Positions 26,846 to 35,571 of a DNA stretch of 64,000 bases are shown one piece after another (the first letter of the stretch is position 1; each line of letters starts with the position of its first letter). The stretch is from Acidobacteriota bacterium (lineage in GTDB: Bacteria > Acidobacteriota > Terriglobia > Bryobacterales > Bryobacteraceae). The notes below the pieces were generated by a model. The model was not told the origin of the DNA. It saw only the letters and a program-made list of their open reading frames with translations, and did not search any database. The stretch covers positions 55,823 through 119,822 of the forward strand of contig JAPKZB010000058.1 in NCBI GenBank assembly GCA_026393985.1, in the 5' to 3' direction. The position numbers and the translations under genes are program-made.

Positions 26846-26867
26846 GGGTCTCCTCTGATGGTATTCT
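26839..26867 (+). promoter_or_regulatory. Sigma-70-like promoter of tRNA-Ala
   Basis: TTGTCA (26839-26844) and TATTCT (26862-26867) are separated by 17 bp and lie about 20 bp before the tRNA-Ala 5' end. The -35 box overlaps the first codons of the divergent HD-domain gene. Confidence 0.6.
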
Positions 26868-26886
26868 AAAAGGGTTGCCCAAGAGT

Positions 26887-26962
26887 GGGCCTGTGGCGCA
26901 GTTGGGAGCGCGCTTCCATGGCATGGAAGAGGTCAAGGGTTCGAATCCCTTCAGGTCCACCA
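26887..26962 (+). tRNA. tRNA-Ala (GGC anticodon)
   Basis: A 76-nt cloverleaf with encoded CCA. Acceptor GGGCCTG pairs with CAGGTCC and contains the G3:U70 wobble that marks alanine identity. The anticodon arm is CTTCC-ATGGCAT-GGAAG (anticodon GGC) and the T loop is TTCGAAT. It is the left edge of the accessory region 27.1-36.2 kb. Confidence 0.97.
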
Positions 26963-27105
26963 ACACCCCGAAGGTGCAACGCATAGGGTGGTTCTGGCGG
27001 GTGCGAGTGGCACCGCCCATCCCGTTAGTCTCCGGGCCCTTGAATAGCGTAAGCCCTGTCGCCACGGCAACCGTCGCGCTACCAAAAAGGCGGTCTGGCA
27101 ACTTC

Positions 27106-27447
27106 ATGGAGAATGCAAGGCTCTTCCCAATGCCGTTCGCCAGTGTCTAGGCCCTTTACCTCGTCAAAACCGAACGGAAGGGTCGCTCCCGGCAGGAACG
27201 CCACGCCATAATCTACTGGCTCACGGGCTACGACGATGCGGCTCTGCAACAGCAGATTGCCGCTAAGGTCGATCTTGAGAATTTCTACGCGCAGGCCCCG
27301 CAACCCCACCCCAACGCCACAAAGATTACCGGCCTCATCTGCGGCCACCTTGTGGAGGCGACGGCCGATCCGATTCGGCAACAGATTTGTTACCTGGACA
27401 AACTCGACGACTCGGTAAGTAACCAGCCGCCCGCCGTGCGAGACTAA
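27106..27447 (+). pseudogene. DUF2200 family protein interrupted by amber codon 15
   Basis: ATG 27106 opens MENARLF-PMPFASV and is then stopped by TAG (27148-27150). The same frame continues without another stop to TAA 27445-27447 and encodes the rest of a DUF2200 protein: ALYLVKTERKGRSRQE, IIYWLTGYDDAAL, FYAQAPQPHPNA, ITGLICGHLVE and IRQQICYLDKLDD. DUF2200 members read SVYPLY at this place, so the amber codon replaces the conserved Tyr (TAC to TAG). Total length with the stop read through is 113 residues, normal for the family. No start codon close behind the TAG could rescue it. A recent nonsense mutation or sequencing error; function of DUF2200 is unknown. Confidence 0.8.
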
Positions 27448-27454
27448 GTAACGA

Positions 27455-30400
27455 ATGCGGCAGCCCAAAGAGGGAGTCTACGACCAACTCGTCACCGCCC
27501 GTCTTCGCGCGGCGCTCAACAAGATCAGCGCCCACGGCCTGCGCGCCGACCTCGCCGTCCTCGAAGACGCCGACTGCCCGGAGTATCTCGCCCGCCACCT
27601 GATCCGCCAGATCAAACTCACTCTCCGCGCCCTGCCCGCCGAATCCCGTAAGCAGCACCAACTCGCCCTCACCAACCAACTGCTTCAGTTCCTGCGTACC
27701 GCTGCCGAGGACCTCGAGGAGGATGTCGATTCCCCCGGCGAAATTCTCCGCGCCATCTACCGTGGCGAACGCGCCCCCCAGCCGCCCACCACCCCCCTCA
27801 GCGCCCACAGCCTCCTGATGAACGCGCTCGACGAACCCCGCCTCGGCTTCGAACTCGAACGCGAACTGGCCACCTCCGACCGCGTCGAAATGCTCGTCAG
27901 CTTCATCCAGTGGCGCGGCTGGCAGCGCCTCGAAGCCGCCTTCCAGGAACTCGCCGCCCGTGCCGCCCCCGTCCGCATCCTCACCACCACCTACATCGGC
28001 GCCACCGACCTGGCCGCTATCGAACAACTCGCCCGCCTGCCCAACGTCGAACTCCGCATCTCCCTCGACGGCCGCCGCCGCCGGCTCCACGCCAAAGCCT
28101 GGCTCTTCCACCGCGATAACGGCTTCAGCAGCGTCTACGTCGGTTCGGCCAACCTCTCCGGCCCCGCCCTCGAAGACGGCATCGAATGGACCGTGAAGAT
28201 GAGCGAGGCCGAATCCCCCCACCTCATCGACCGCTTCCGCGGCGCCTTCGAATCCCTCTGGTGCGACGACGAGTTTGAACACTTCAACCCCGCCGACCCC
28301 CAACACTGCGCCCGTGTCCAGGCCGCGCTCGCATCCGCCCGCGCTCCCCAGGGCCGCCGGCCCGACGCCCCACCCGTCTTCTTCGACCTTCGTCCCCACC
28401 CCTTCCAGCAGGCCACCCTCGACCGCCTCGAATCCGACCGTCTCGACCGCGGCTCCTTCCGCAACCTCGTCGTCGCCCCTACCGGTACCGGCAAAACGCT
28501 CATCGCCGCCTTCGATTACGCCCGCCAGCCCGCCGCCGGCCCCCGCCCCCGGCTCCTCTTCCTCGCCCATCGCGAAGAGCTCCTCGCGCAGGCCCGCGAC
28601 CGTTTCCGCCATGTCCTCCGCGACGAGTCCTTCGGCGAACTCCTTGCCGGGGGCGCGCAGCCCACCACTGCCAACTATCTGTTCGCCACCATCCAAAGCT
28701 TCCGCTCCCGGGAACTCCTCGCCCGCTACGGCCCCGCCTTTTGGGACTACGCCGTCCTCGACGAAGCCCACCACGTCCCCGCCGAAAGCTACGGCGAACT
28801 CATCGCCGCCCTCCAACCCCGCATCCTGCTCGGCCTCACCGCCACGCCTGAACGCACCGACGGCGAGTCCATCCTCCCCTGGTTCAACCACCGGATCGCC
28901 GACGAAATGCGCCTCTGGCACGCGATGGAGCGCCAGTATCTGGTGCCTTTTGACTACTACGGCATCCACGACGGTACCGACCTGTCCACCCTCGCCTGGT
29001 CCCGCGGCGCCTACGCCACCGCCGAACTCGAACAGCACTATCTCCACAACGTCCGCCGCGCCAACCTGATCCTCCGGCAGTTCGCCACCCGCTACGGCGA
29101 ATGGAGCCGGGCCCGCGCCCTTGGCTTCTGCGTCAGCATCCGGCATGCCGAGTTCATGGCCGAGATGGCGAACCAGGCCGGTATGCCCGCCGTCGCCGTC
29201 ACCAGCCGCACCCCGGCGGAGGAACGCGCCGCCGCCATCGTCCGCCTGCGTAGACGGGAGATCAACCTGCTGTTCACGGTCGACCTGTTCAACGAAGGCG
29301 TCGATATCCCGGAGGCCGACTGCGTGCTCTTTCTCCGGCCCACCGAAAGCGCTACCGTCTTCCTGCAACAGTTAGGCCGCGGTCTACGGCTCGATACCGG
29401 CAAACAGAGCTGCCTCGTGCTCGATTTTATCGGCAATCAGCGGCGCGAGTTCCGTTTCGATCAGCGCTATACGGCGCTGTTCGGCGGCACCCGCCGCCAA
29501 CTCATTCGCGAGCTCGAAACCGGCATCACGCGGCTGCCCGGCAACTGCTACTTCCGTCTCGATCAGGAGTCGCGCGCCGCCGTCCTGGCCAACCTCAAGG
29601 CCCGCTTGCAGGCGAGTCTCCTGCGTCTCACGGCCGAACTGCAAACGCTCGCCGCCGGGCTCGGCCGTCCGCCGTCGCTGGTCGAGTTCCTGCGCGAAAC
29701 CGGCTATGAACTCTCCGATGTCTTCAAGAAATCCGTGGGCGGCTGGACCGCCCTGCTCGCCGCCGCCGGGCTCACCGAGCTCACCCCCTCCCCTTACCGC
29801 CTCGAGCGGATCCTCCACGTCGACTCCGTCCGCCGCCTCCAGTTGCATTGCCAACTGCAGGAAACAGACCTCTCCCGTCTCGAACCGATCGACCGCCGGA
29901 TGCTCGAAATGCTCACCTTCCGCCTCCTTAGCGACGAGGCACGCAAGAGTGGGCAGACCCTGCGCCCGTCCGACCCCGCGCTCGCCTTCGAAATGAGCCA
30001 ACTCGCCGCCGCCCAACTGGACCGCGTCCCCACGCACGCCAACGAGGAACCGGCCGCCCCCGGTTGCCCGCTGTTTCTGCACCGCCAGTACATGCGCGAC
30101 GAGGTGCTGGTCGCGCTCGGCCTGGCGGATCAGGTCGGCGCCCGCCATACGCAGGCGGGACGCATCTGGATCGAGAGTCAGAACACGGAACTGCTGTTTG
30201 TCACGCTCGATAAGTCGGGGAAAAATTTCTCGCCCACCACCCGCTACGAAGATTACGCCGTCAGCCGCACCCGCTTCCACTGGCAGTCCCAAAGCACCAC
30301 CTCCGCCACCTCCGCCACCGGCCAGCGCTACCTCCGGCAGCACGAGAATCGTGCCCGCTTTCTGCTCTTCGTGCGCACCCGCACGAGCGACCCCTTCGTC

Positions 30401-30523
30401 TATCTCGGACCGCTCCGTTTCGTCTCGTGCTCCGGCTCCCGGCCCATGAGCATCTTCTGGGATCTCGCCCACCCCATGCCCGCCTGGTTCTTCGATCTGG
30501 CCGCCTCTCTCCGCGCCGCTTAG
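27455..30523 (+). CDS. PLD-nuclease / DEAD-DEAH helicase / DUF3427 protein
   Basis: A 1022-residue multidomain protein. The N-terminal part has a phospholipase-D-type nuclease module (His212 and Lys214 in RLHAKAWLF, SANLS at 231-235). An SF2 helicase follows, with Walker A APTGTGKT at 341-348, DEAH at 436-439, LTATPERTD and the motif-VI stretch QQLGRGLRL. A C-terminal DUF3427 region (from about 740) includes SPTTRYEDYAVS and FHWQSQS. This architecture recurs in bacterial genome islands and is plausibly antiviral or restriction-like, but the role is inferred. Starts 7 bp after the broken DUF2200 gene. Confidence 0.92.
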   Translation: MRQPKEGVYDQLVTARLRAALNKISAHGLRADLAVLEDADCPEYLARHLIRQIKLTLRALPAESRKQHQLALTNQLLQFLRTAAEDLEEDVDSPGEILRAIYRGERAPQPPTTPLSAHSLLMNALDEPRLGFELERELATSDRVEMLVSFIQWRGWQRLEAAFQELAARAAPVRILTTTYIGATDLAAIEQLARLPNVELRISLDGRRRRLHAKAWLFHRDNGFSSVYVGSANLSGPALEDGIEWTVKMSEAESPHLIDRFRGAFESLWCDDEFEHFNPADPQHCARVQAALASARAPQGRRPDAPPVFFDLRPHPFQQATLDRLESDRLDRGSFRNLVVAPTGTGKTLIAAFDYARQPAAGPRPRLLFLAHREELLAQARDRFRHVLRDESFGELLAGGAQPTTANYLFATIQSFRSRELLARYGPAFWDYAVLDEAHHVPAESYGELIAALQPRILLGLTATPERTDGESILPWFNHRIADEMRLWHAMERQYLVPFDYYGIHDGTDLSTLAWSRGAYATAELEQHYLHNVRRANLILRQFATRYGEWSRARALGFCVSIRHAEFMAEMANQAGMPAVAVTSRTPAEERAAAIVRLRRREINLLFTVDLFNEGVDIPEADCVLFLRPTESATVFLQQLGRGLRLDTGKQSCLVLDFIGNQRREFRFDQRYTALFGGTRRQLIRELETGITRLPGNCYFRLDQESRAAVLANLKARLQASLLRLTAELQTLAAGLGRPPSLVEFLRETGYELSDVFKKSVGGWTALLAAAGLTELTPSPYRLERILHVDSVRRLQLHCQLQETDLSRLEPIDRRMLEMLTFRLLSDEARKSGQTLRPSDPALAFEMSQLAAAQLDRVPTHANEEPAAPGCPLFLHRQYMRDEVLVALGLADQVGARHTQAGRIWIESQNTELLFVTLDKSGKNFSPTTRYEDYAVSRTRFHWQSQSTTSATSATGQRYLRQHENRARFLLFVRTRTSDPFVYLGPLRFVSCSGSRPMSIFWDLAHPMPAWFFDLAASLRAA

Positions 30524-30566
30524 ACGCCCACCTGCCGGAGCACCAACCCGGAATCCGGCGGCGCCT

Positions 30567-31457
30567 TCATGCTTCGGCAGCGGCCTGTTTTGCCTTGAGC
30601 TTCACCAAGGTGGCGTGGAGGGATTCCGCGGCGAGGCCATGAAGCATCAGGCGATAACCGGCTTGTAGTGTCGAGAGGGGGACTAAGGGGTGTTTGTTAT
30701 TGACCAGGCCGACGTAGCTCAGGTCCCCCACCAGTCTGGAACAGTAGATCGCCAGGGTTTCGTCAAGCTGGAGGGAGTTGCTGGCTCGCCAGAAGTCGCT
30801 GTAGGTGAGGAAGAGCTGGTAGAGGGGCGTGTAGATCTCGATGGCCGTTTCGACGTCGAGAAAATTGAGAGCGTTGTTGGGTAGGCCTTCCCGGTTGATC
30901 TCGAAGGGCCCGCTCGTGATCATGTCGAAGTTCAGGTTGGCTTGCCGCTCGATCTCGATGCCTTTCTGCTTGAGTTCTTTGTTGAGCCGGATGACGAAGT
31001 TGAAGATATTGAGATCGTGCTGCAGGAAGACGTTGTCGATCAGGCCTTCCAGGTTGCGCGGGCGCAGCGGCAGCAGGGGAATCTCGACGCCGGGGATGTT
31101 GGCGGCGACGAATTGCAGGAGCTCGGAGCCGATGTGGAAGTGACGCAGGATCAGATAGTTGCCTTCGGGCCGGACGAAGTACTGCAATCCCCAGTAAATG
31201 GTTCGATGCAGGATCGCGGATGAGGTGAATCGGTTGGGGATGAGGACTTTCAGGCACTGCTGCGCCATGATGGTGGCCTTGGCCAGCGGCCGGATCAGCG
31301 GGAGGAGGAATTGACGGGAGCGGGAGCTGGCGTTATCGAGCAGAGCGGATTTGACGTCGCTGCCGAGGGGCAGACTGGTATCGAGATAGAGGGCGAGCCA
31401 GGGGCTGGGGTCTTTGGGGTCGAAGTCGAGTTGCTCAAACTGATGGTGGACTTTCAT
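30567..31457 (-). CDS. Uncharacterised protein paired with a ketosynthase-diiron fusion
   Basis: A 296-residue soluble-looking protein, mostly helical, with no signal peptide or membrane helix. Recognisable stretches are DPKDPSPWLALYLDT, HRTIYWGLQYFVRPEGNYLILRHFHIG and VFLQHDLNIFNF. The HxxxxxE-like set (His-rich HFHIGSELL, LQHDLNIFNF) could bind metal. It may belong to a small DUF family seen beside fatty-acid-derived pathways (DUF6999 is a tentative memory), but I cannot confirm this. It starts 16 bp after the stop of the ketosynthase fusion on the same strand, so the two form one operon and probably one pathway. Confidence 0.75.
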   Translation of the reverse strand: MKVHHQFEQLDFDPKDPSPWLALYLDTSLPLGSDVKSALLDNASSRSRQFLLPLIRPLAKATIMAQQCLKVLIPNRFTSSAILHRTIYWGLQYFVRPEGNYLILRHFHIGSELLQFVAANIPGVEIPLLPLRPRNLEGLIDNVFLQHDLNIFNFVIRLNKELKQKGIEIERQANLNFDMITSGPFEINREGLPNNALNFLDVETAIEIYTPLYQLFLTYSDFWRASNSLQLDETLAIYCSRLVGDLSYVGLVNNKHPLVPLSTLQAGYRLMLHGLAAESLHATLVKLKAKQAAAEA

Positions 31458-31473
31458 GGGGGGGCTCAGCCGG

Positions 31474-33306
31474 CTAACATTTGTCGAGCTCCTCCAGTTG
31501 TAACGCGTAGAGGCGGCCGGTGATTTTGGCGCAGCGCACGATGTCGTCGACCAGGGCGTCGGTCAGGATGCCGTGAGCGATGGCGAGGTCGAGGCGCTCG
31601 AAGTGTTTGACGTCGCTCGCGGAGTGGTAGATCAGGAAGGAGACCTGTTCCGGAGGAAGACTGAGATGGGCCTGGATGCGCTCTCCCCATTGCCGGGCGA
31701 CCCGCTGCCCCAGGCCTTCGACGATGAACATGGCGCCGACGAGATCGAAGGGGTTTTCGCGATTGGCGCGGTGGAGGACATAGGAGGACAGGGCTTCGCT
31801 GCCGATGTTTTTGCGGCCCGCGCGGATGTCTTCGATGTTGCCGCCGGCGGCCTGATAGTTGCGCTCGATCATCTCATAGTCGCGGTGTTCTTCCTGGGTG
31901 TGGGCGATGAAGGCGCTGCGGAGGGGGAAGTACTCGGCGGTGATGTTGGAGGCGGCGCGCGCGATCCAGCGGGACCCGTCGATGACCTGCTGGCGGAGGT
32001 TGAAAAGCAGGCGGCGATAGTCTTCGAGCGTGAAGTCCGGACTGTAGAGTTTCTGGATTATGGGAACGCGGTGAAGCTGGTTTTCGAATTCGAACCAGAC
32101 GCTGGTGAGTTCGCGGATCAGACGCTGGGCGTGGGGGTCTTTCGAGGGTTCGAGATGGGGGACTTCGGTTCTGGGAATTTCTATCTTTGTTTTTGCCGTA
32201 GGGGTGCCTTCTACTACTTTGAGCATCATGTAGGCGAAGGTGAAGCGGCCGCTTTCGGGGACGAGGCAGAAGACGCGTTCGCCGGGGGTGAGGCGGCCGG
32301 AGTAGAACAGCTCTTCGAGCTGGACGAAGATAGAGGCCGCGCCGATGTTGCCTTTGGTGTAGAGGTTGGTGAACCAGCGGTCGAGGGCGATGTTGAGGCC
32401 GCCCTGAGCGGCACGCTCGTGCGATTGTTCGCGGAACAGGTGAGAAGAGTAGTGGGCGACGACCCAATCGATGGAAGCGGGGTTGAGGCGGCCTTGGCGG
32501 ACGAGATTGAGTGCGCCATCGACGGCGCAATGGACGACGTCGTCTAGCATGCGGATGTCCTGACGGAGGTTGATGGCGCCGGCGCGGTCGGCCGCGGCGT
32601 AGCTAGGGTAATCCAGCCAGGAGGGACCATGCCGCGGCGGGCCTACCCACATGCAGGGATCGAAGCGATTGGCGTGGGAGACGATTTCGATCCATTCGAC
32701 TTCGAGGGCGAGTTTGGCGGGGTTGGGCTGGAGGAGGGCGGCGCCGGCGCCATCGGAGAGCATCCAGCGAAGGAACTCGGTATCGAAGTCGAGAGGGCCG
32801 CTGCCTTGGGCTTCAAAGCGGGTGGCTTTGAAGAGCCGGCTGGAGAACTCGCTGGCGCAGGCGACGGCCGACGTACGGCCATCGTTGACTTGCAGAGTGG
32901 CGGCGCGAAGGGCCATGACGCCGCTGGCGCAGACGCCGTGGAAGGTGGCGATCTCGCAGGGAGGGGTTTTGAGTTCGCCGTGGACCATGCTGGCGAAGCC
33001 GGGGAGGGGGTAATCGCCTTGAGAGGTGGCGACGCCGAGGAAGTCGGTTTGGGCGGGCGAGAGGTTGGCCTTCCTGTAGAGATCCACGATCGCGTGGGCG
33101 GCCATTTCGGCGTTGGAGTAGAGAGATTGCTGGTTGCGGTCTATCGCGTAGTGCCGGGTAAGGATTCCATTTTGTTTGAGGATGCGCTGACGGGCGCGAG
33201 AGTGTTTGTCATGAATGCGGCCGAGATAGTCCTCGATTTCCTCATTGGGGATGGGCGGGCCGGGGAGGAACTTGCCGAGGGCGTTGATGTAGACGGGTGA
33301 GGGCAC
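31474..33306 (-). CDS. 3-oxoacyl-ACP synthase III (KAS III) fused to haem-oxygenase-like diiron domain
   Basis: A 610-residue two-domain enzyme. Residues 1-360 are a KAS III thiolase fold with nucleophile Cys126 in FHGVCASG, His285 in VVAHYSSH and Asn320 in KGNIGAAS, the Cys-His-Asn set of FabH-like enzymes. Residues about 385-610 form an all-helical haem-oxygenase-like/'iron-containing redox' domain with likely iron ligands Glu473/His474 (EEHRDYEMI), Glu530 (FIVEGLG), His561, Asp565 and His568 (YHSASDVKHFERLD). A joined condensation/oxidation enzyme acting on an acyl chain is implied. GTG start 33306. Partner gene downstream. Confidence 0.85.
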   Translation of the reverse strand: MPSPVYINALGKFLPGPPIPNEEIEDYLGRIHDKHSRARQRILKQNGILTRHYAIDRNQQSLYSNAEMAAHAIVDLYRKANLSPAQTDFLGVATSQGDYPLPGFASMVHGELKTPPCEIATFHGVCASGVMALRAATLQVNDGRTSAVACASEFSSRLFKATRFEAQGSGPLDFDTEFLRWMLSDGAGAALLQPNPAKLALEVEWIEIVSHANRFDPCMWVGPPRHGPSWLDYPSYAAADRAGAINLRQDIRMLDDVVHCAVDGALNLVRQGRLNPASIDWVVAHYSSHLFREQSHERAAQGGLNIALDRWFTNLYTKGNIGAASIFVQLEELFYSGRLTPGERVFCLVPESGRFTFAYMMLKVVEGTPTAKTKIEIPRTEVPHLEPSKDPHAQRLIRELTSVWFEFENQLHRVPIIQKLYSPDFTLEDYRRLLFNLRQQVIDGSRWIARAASNITAEYFPLRSAFIAHTQEEHRDYEMIERNYQAAGGNIEDIRAGRKNIGSEALSSYVLHRANRENPFDLVGAMFIVEGLGQRVARQWGERIQAHLSLPPEQVSFLIYHSASDVKHFERLDLAIAHGILTDALVDDIVRCAKITGRLYALQLEELDKC

Positions 33307-33747
33307 GAGGAAGTTGGCTTAGCCTGCGGAAACAATAGTGCGAGGCTGGGGTAAGCGGTGACGTCTTCCCGCTCCGGACCTCAGCATAGTCTGATTCTAT
33401 CGTACTTGGTTCTGGGGGTACCAGCGTGCTGACGAGGGCCTGTCAACTAATCCCCATGGTTGTTTCCGAGGATCGGGGAACAACAGCTTGCCCTGCTGCC
33501 ACCGCCGCAGGCTGTATGCTGGCGCTTCCCAATCCGCCGGAGATTTCTGCGCCCTTTTAGCGGCGGGGAGATCGGGCGGGCTGATGGCGAAAAGACTTTT
33601 CTTTTCGTGTTACTTTTGGCGTTCTTCTGTCACGATTCCACAAAGAAATTCGTTTTTCCAGCCGTAAGCAATATGTCTTCCTAACCAAACACTCCCCGAA
33701 AACCCGCCCCCCCTGCTGACTCCGAGTCGACTACCCCTTCCCCCGAC
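33307..33747. other. Gene-poor gap upstream of the protease-nuclease gene
   Basis: About 440 bp without a credible gene. Composition is more AT-rich than surrounding DNA in its second half (TTTTCTTTTCGTGTTACTTT). The 74-codon ORF at 33460-33684 has an unconvincing sequence and no ribosome site. It probably contains the promoters of the minus-strand ketosynthase operon and the plus-strand protease-nuclease gene; no consensus box stands out. Confidence 0.5.
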
Positions 33748-35571
33748 ATGATGTCCGCTTTGCGCACTTATGTCCGAACGAAGGGAGCCGAGTTTCTGAA
33801 GGACACCAATATTTCTTCGATCGGAATAGGCTACAAAATGAAGGGCGGTAAACGCACCAACGAGATTTCCATTCAATTCACGGTCGGCGCAAAAGCCAAG
33901 CCGGAAGCACTCGAAGCCCTTCACACGACGGCGATACCCCAATCGATCGAGGTGGCAGGGTTCACGGTTCCAACCGATGTGATTCAACGCAAGTATCTGG
34001 CAGAGTACAAGATAATCGCTGAGGCGATGACGAATGAGCGAAAGCGCCGTCACGATCCGGTTTCGCCGGGCATCAGCGTGTCTAACGCGAACGGCACGGC
34101 GGGTACGATCGGCTGCATTGTCTACGACCGGGCGGACGGACGGCCCTATGTCCTAAGCAACTGGCACGTGCTGCAAGGCGCCGAAGGTGCCGTGGGCGAC
34201 ACGATTGTGCAACCTGGACCCTATGATGACAACCGCGTCGAACGCAACCGGTTGGGAGTGCTCGTTCGCTCTCATCTGGGTCATGCCGGCGATTGCGCCC
34301 TCGCAACGATCGAAGACCGTGGGTTTGATGCCAAAGTGCTTGATCTGCATACCGCCATCAATAAACTGGGCGAGCCGGATTTGGGAGATCGGGTGATCAA
34401 AAGTGGGCGCACCACGGGCGTCACTCATGGCATTGTTTCGCGCGTCCATACCATCGCCAAGATTGATTATGGCGGAACCACAGGAGTGCAGGAGATCGGC
34501 GGCTTCGAAATTGGGGTCGATAAAGCGAATAAGCCTGCCAACGGCGAAGTGAGCATGGGTGGAGACTCCGGGTCGGCGTGGATCTTCAAGGGGCCGGACG
34601 GCAAGCCCAACGGAGTGCTCGCGGGGCTTCACTTCGCAGGGGAAACCGATGGCGATCCGGACGAACATGCCGTGGCCTGTTATCCCAAATCGGTCTTTGA
34701 GAAACTCCAGATTGTGCTGGCGCCGCCAGCCGAGATTGAAGTTACGGCGGGACTTGGTTATGCGCCGAACTTCCTGGGCACACGGATCGATCTGCCCACG
34801 CTCGCTGCCGCGAATAAGCCGAAGGCATTTCGGCTGAACAATCGCGAAGTCATCGACTACACGCACTTTTCCCTGAGCCTGCATCGCGAACGGCGGTTTC
34901 CGTTCTACGTTGCCTGGAACGTGGACGGCTCCGGGCTGCGAAGCCTCAGCCGCAAGGGAATCCCGTTTGTTGTTGACCCGCGCATCCCCAGCGAGTTCCA
35001 GGCGGGCGATGAGCTATACGCCGGAAACCGTTTGGACCGTGGTCACATAGCCCGCCGCGCCGACCTCTTGTGGGGGCCGCTGGCAGAGGCAAAAAAGGCG
35101 AACAAAGATTCGTTTTTCTTCACTAACATTACCCCCCAGATGGACGATTTCAACCAGAGTTCCAAGGGCGGTATCTGGGGGCGGCTGGAGGATGCCGTAT
35201 TTGCCGAGACCGATGTCGAGAATCTGAGGATCAGCGTCTTCGGTGGTCCAGTTTTCCAGCGAAGCGACCGGGAGTTTCGCGGGTTCCGTATTCCGCGGGA
35301 GTTCTGGAAGATTATCGCATTCAAGGAGAACGGCAAGCTCAAAGCCAAGGCATTCGTACTGACGCAGAGCCTGAACCAGTTGGAAGCGCTCGAACTCGAT
35401 GAGTTTCGCGTTTTCCAGGTCGCGGTGGGCGAAGTGGAGACCCGCACGGGGATCGCGTTTCCGACCACGCTGCGCTCGGCGGACGCCGTGGGCCATGGGG
35501 TCCAGCGCAGGGCAGAGGCCCTGGAGTTGCGCAAACCGCTCGAGGGTATCGGCGATATTGACTGGTCGTAA
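33748..35571 (+). CDS. Trypsin-like serine protease fused to DNA/RNA non-specific endonuclease
   Basis: A 607-residue fusion. After a ~110-residue N-terminal segment comes a trypsin-like protease with His140 (LSNWHVL), Asp182 (AGDCALATIED) and Ser274 (GGDSGSAW). From about 340 there is a NUC1-type endonuclease with Asp430-Arg-Gly-His433 (NRLDRGHIARRAD) and the metal-binding Asn segment NITPQMDDFNQ (Asn460/469). All catalytic residues are present. No signal peptide, so it is likely intracellular. Codon usage is less GC-extreme than in neighbouring genes, and it is flanked by gene-poor DNA. A protease that activates or releases a nuclease is a plausible abortive-infection design; this is inference. 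Confidence 0.9.
   Translation: MMSALRTYVRTKGAEFLKDTNISSIGIGYKMKGGKRTNEISIQFTVGAKAKPEALEALHTTAIPQSIEVAGFTVPTDVIQRKYLAEYKIIAEAMTNERKRRHDPVSPGISVSNANGTAGTIGCIVYDRADGRPYVLSNWHVLQGAEGAVGDTIVQPGPYDDNRVERNRLGVLVRSHLGHAGDCALATIEDRGFDAKVLDLHTAINKLGEPDLGDRVIKSGRTTGVTHGIVSRVHTIAKIDYGGTTGVQEIGGFEIGVDKANKPANGEVSMGGDSGSAWIFKGPDGKPNGVLAGLHFAGETDGDPDEHAVACYPKSVFEKLQIVLAPPAEIEVTAGLGYAPNFLGTRIDLPTLAAANKPKAFRLNNREVIDYTHFSLSLHRERRFPFYVAWNVDGSGLRSLSRKGIPFVVDPRIPSEFQAGDELYAGNRLDRGHIARRADLLWGPLAEAKKANKDSFFFTNITPQMDDFNQSSKGGIWGRLEDAVFAETDVENLRISVFGGPVFQRSDREFRGFRIPREFWKIIAFKENGKLKAKAFVLTQSLNQLEALELDEFRVFQVAVGEVETRTGIAFPTTLRSADAVGHGVQRRAEALELRKPLEGIGDIDWS

Noticed and set aside
27335..29368. Minus-strand open frame of 677 codons
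   Set aside because: Antisense to the PLD-helicase gene, low-complexity Gly/Glu/Val-rich composition, no domain recognised.
33460..33684. Small plus-strand ORF of 74 codons
   Set aside because: Unconvincing sequence with mixed codon usage and no ribosome site; probably intergenic.
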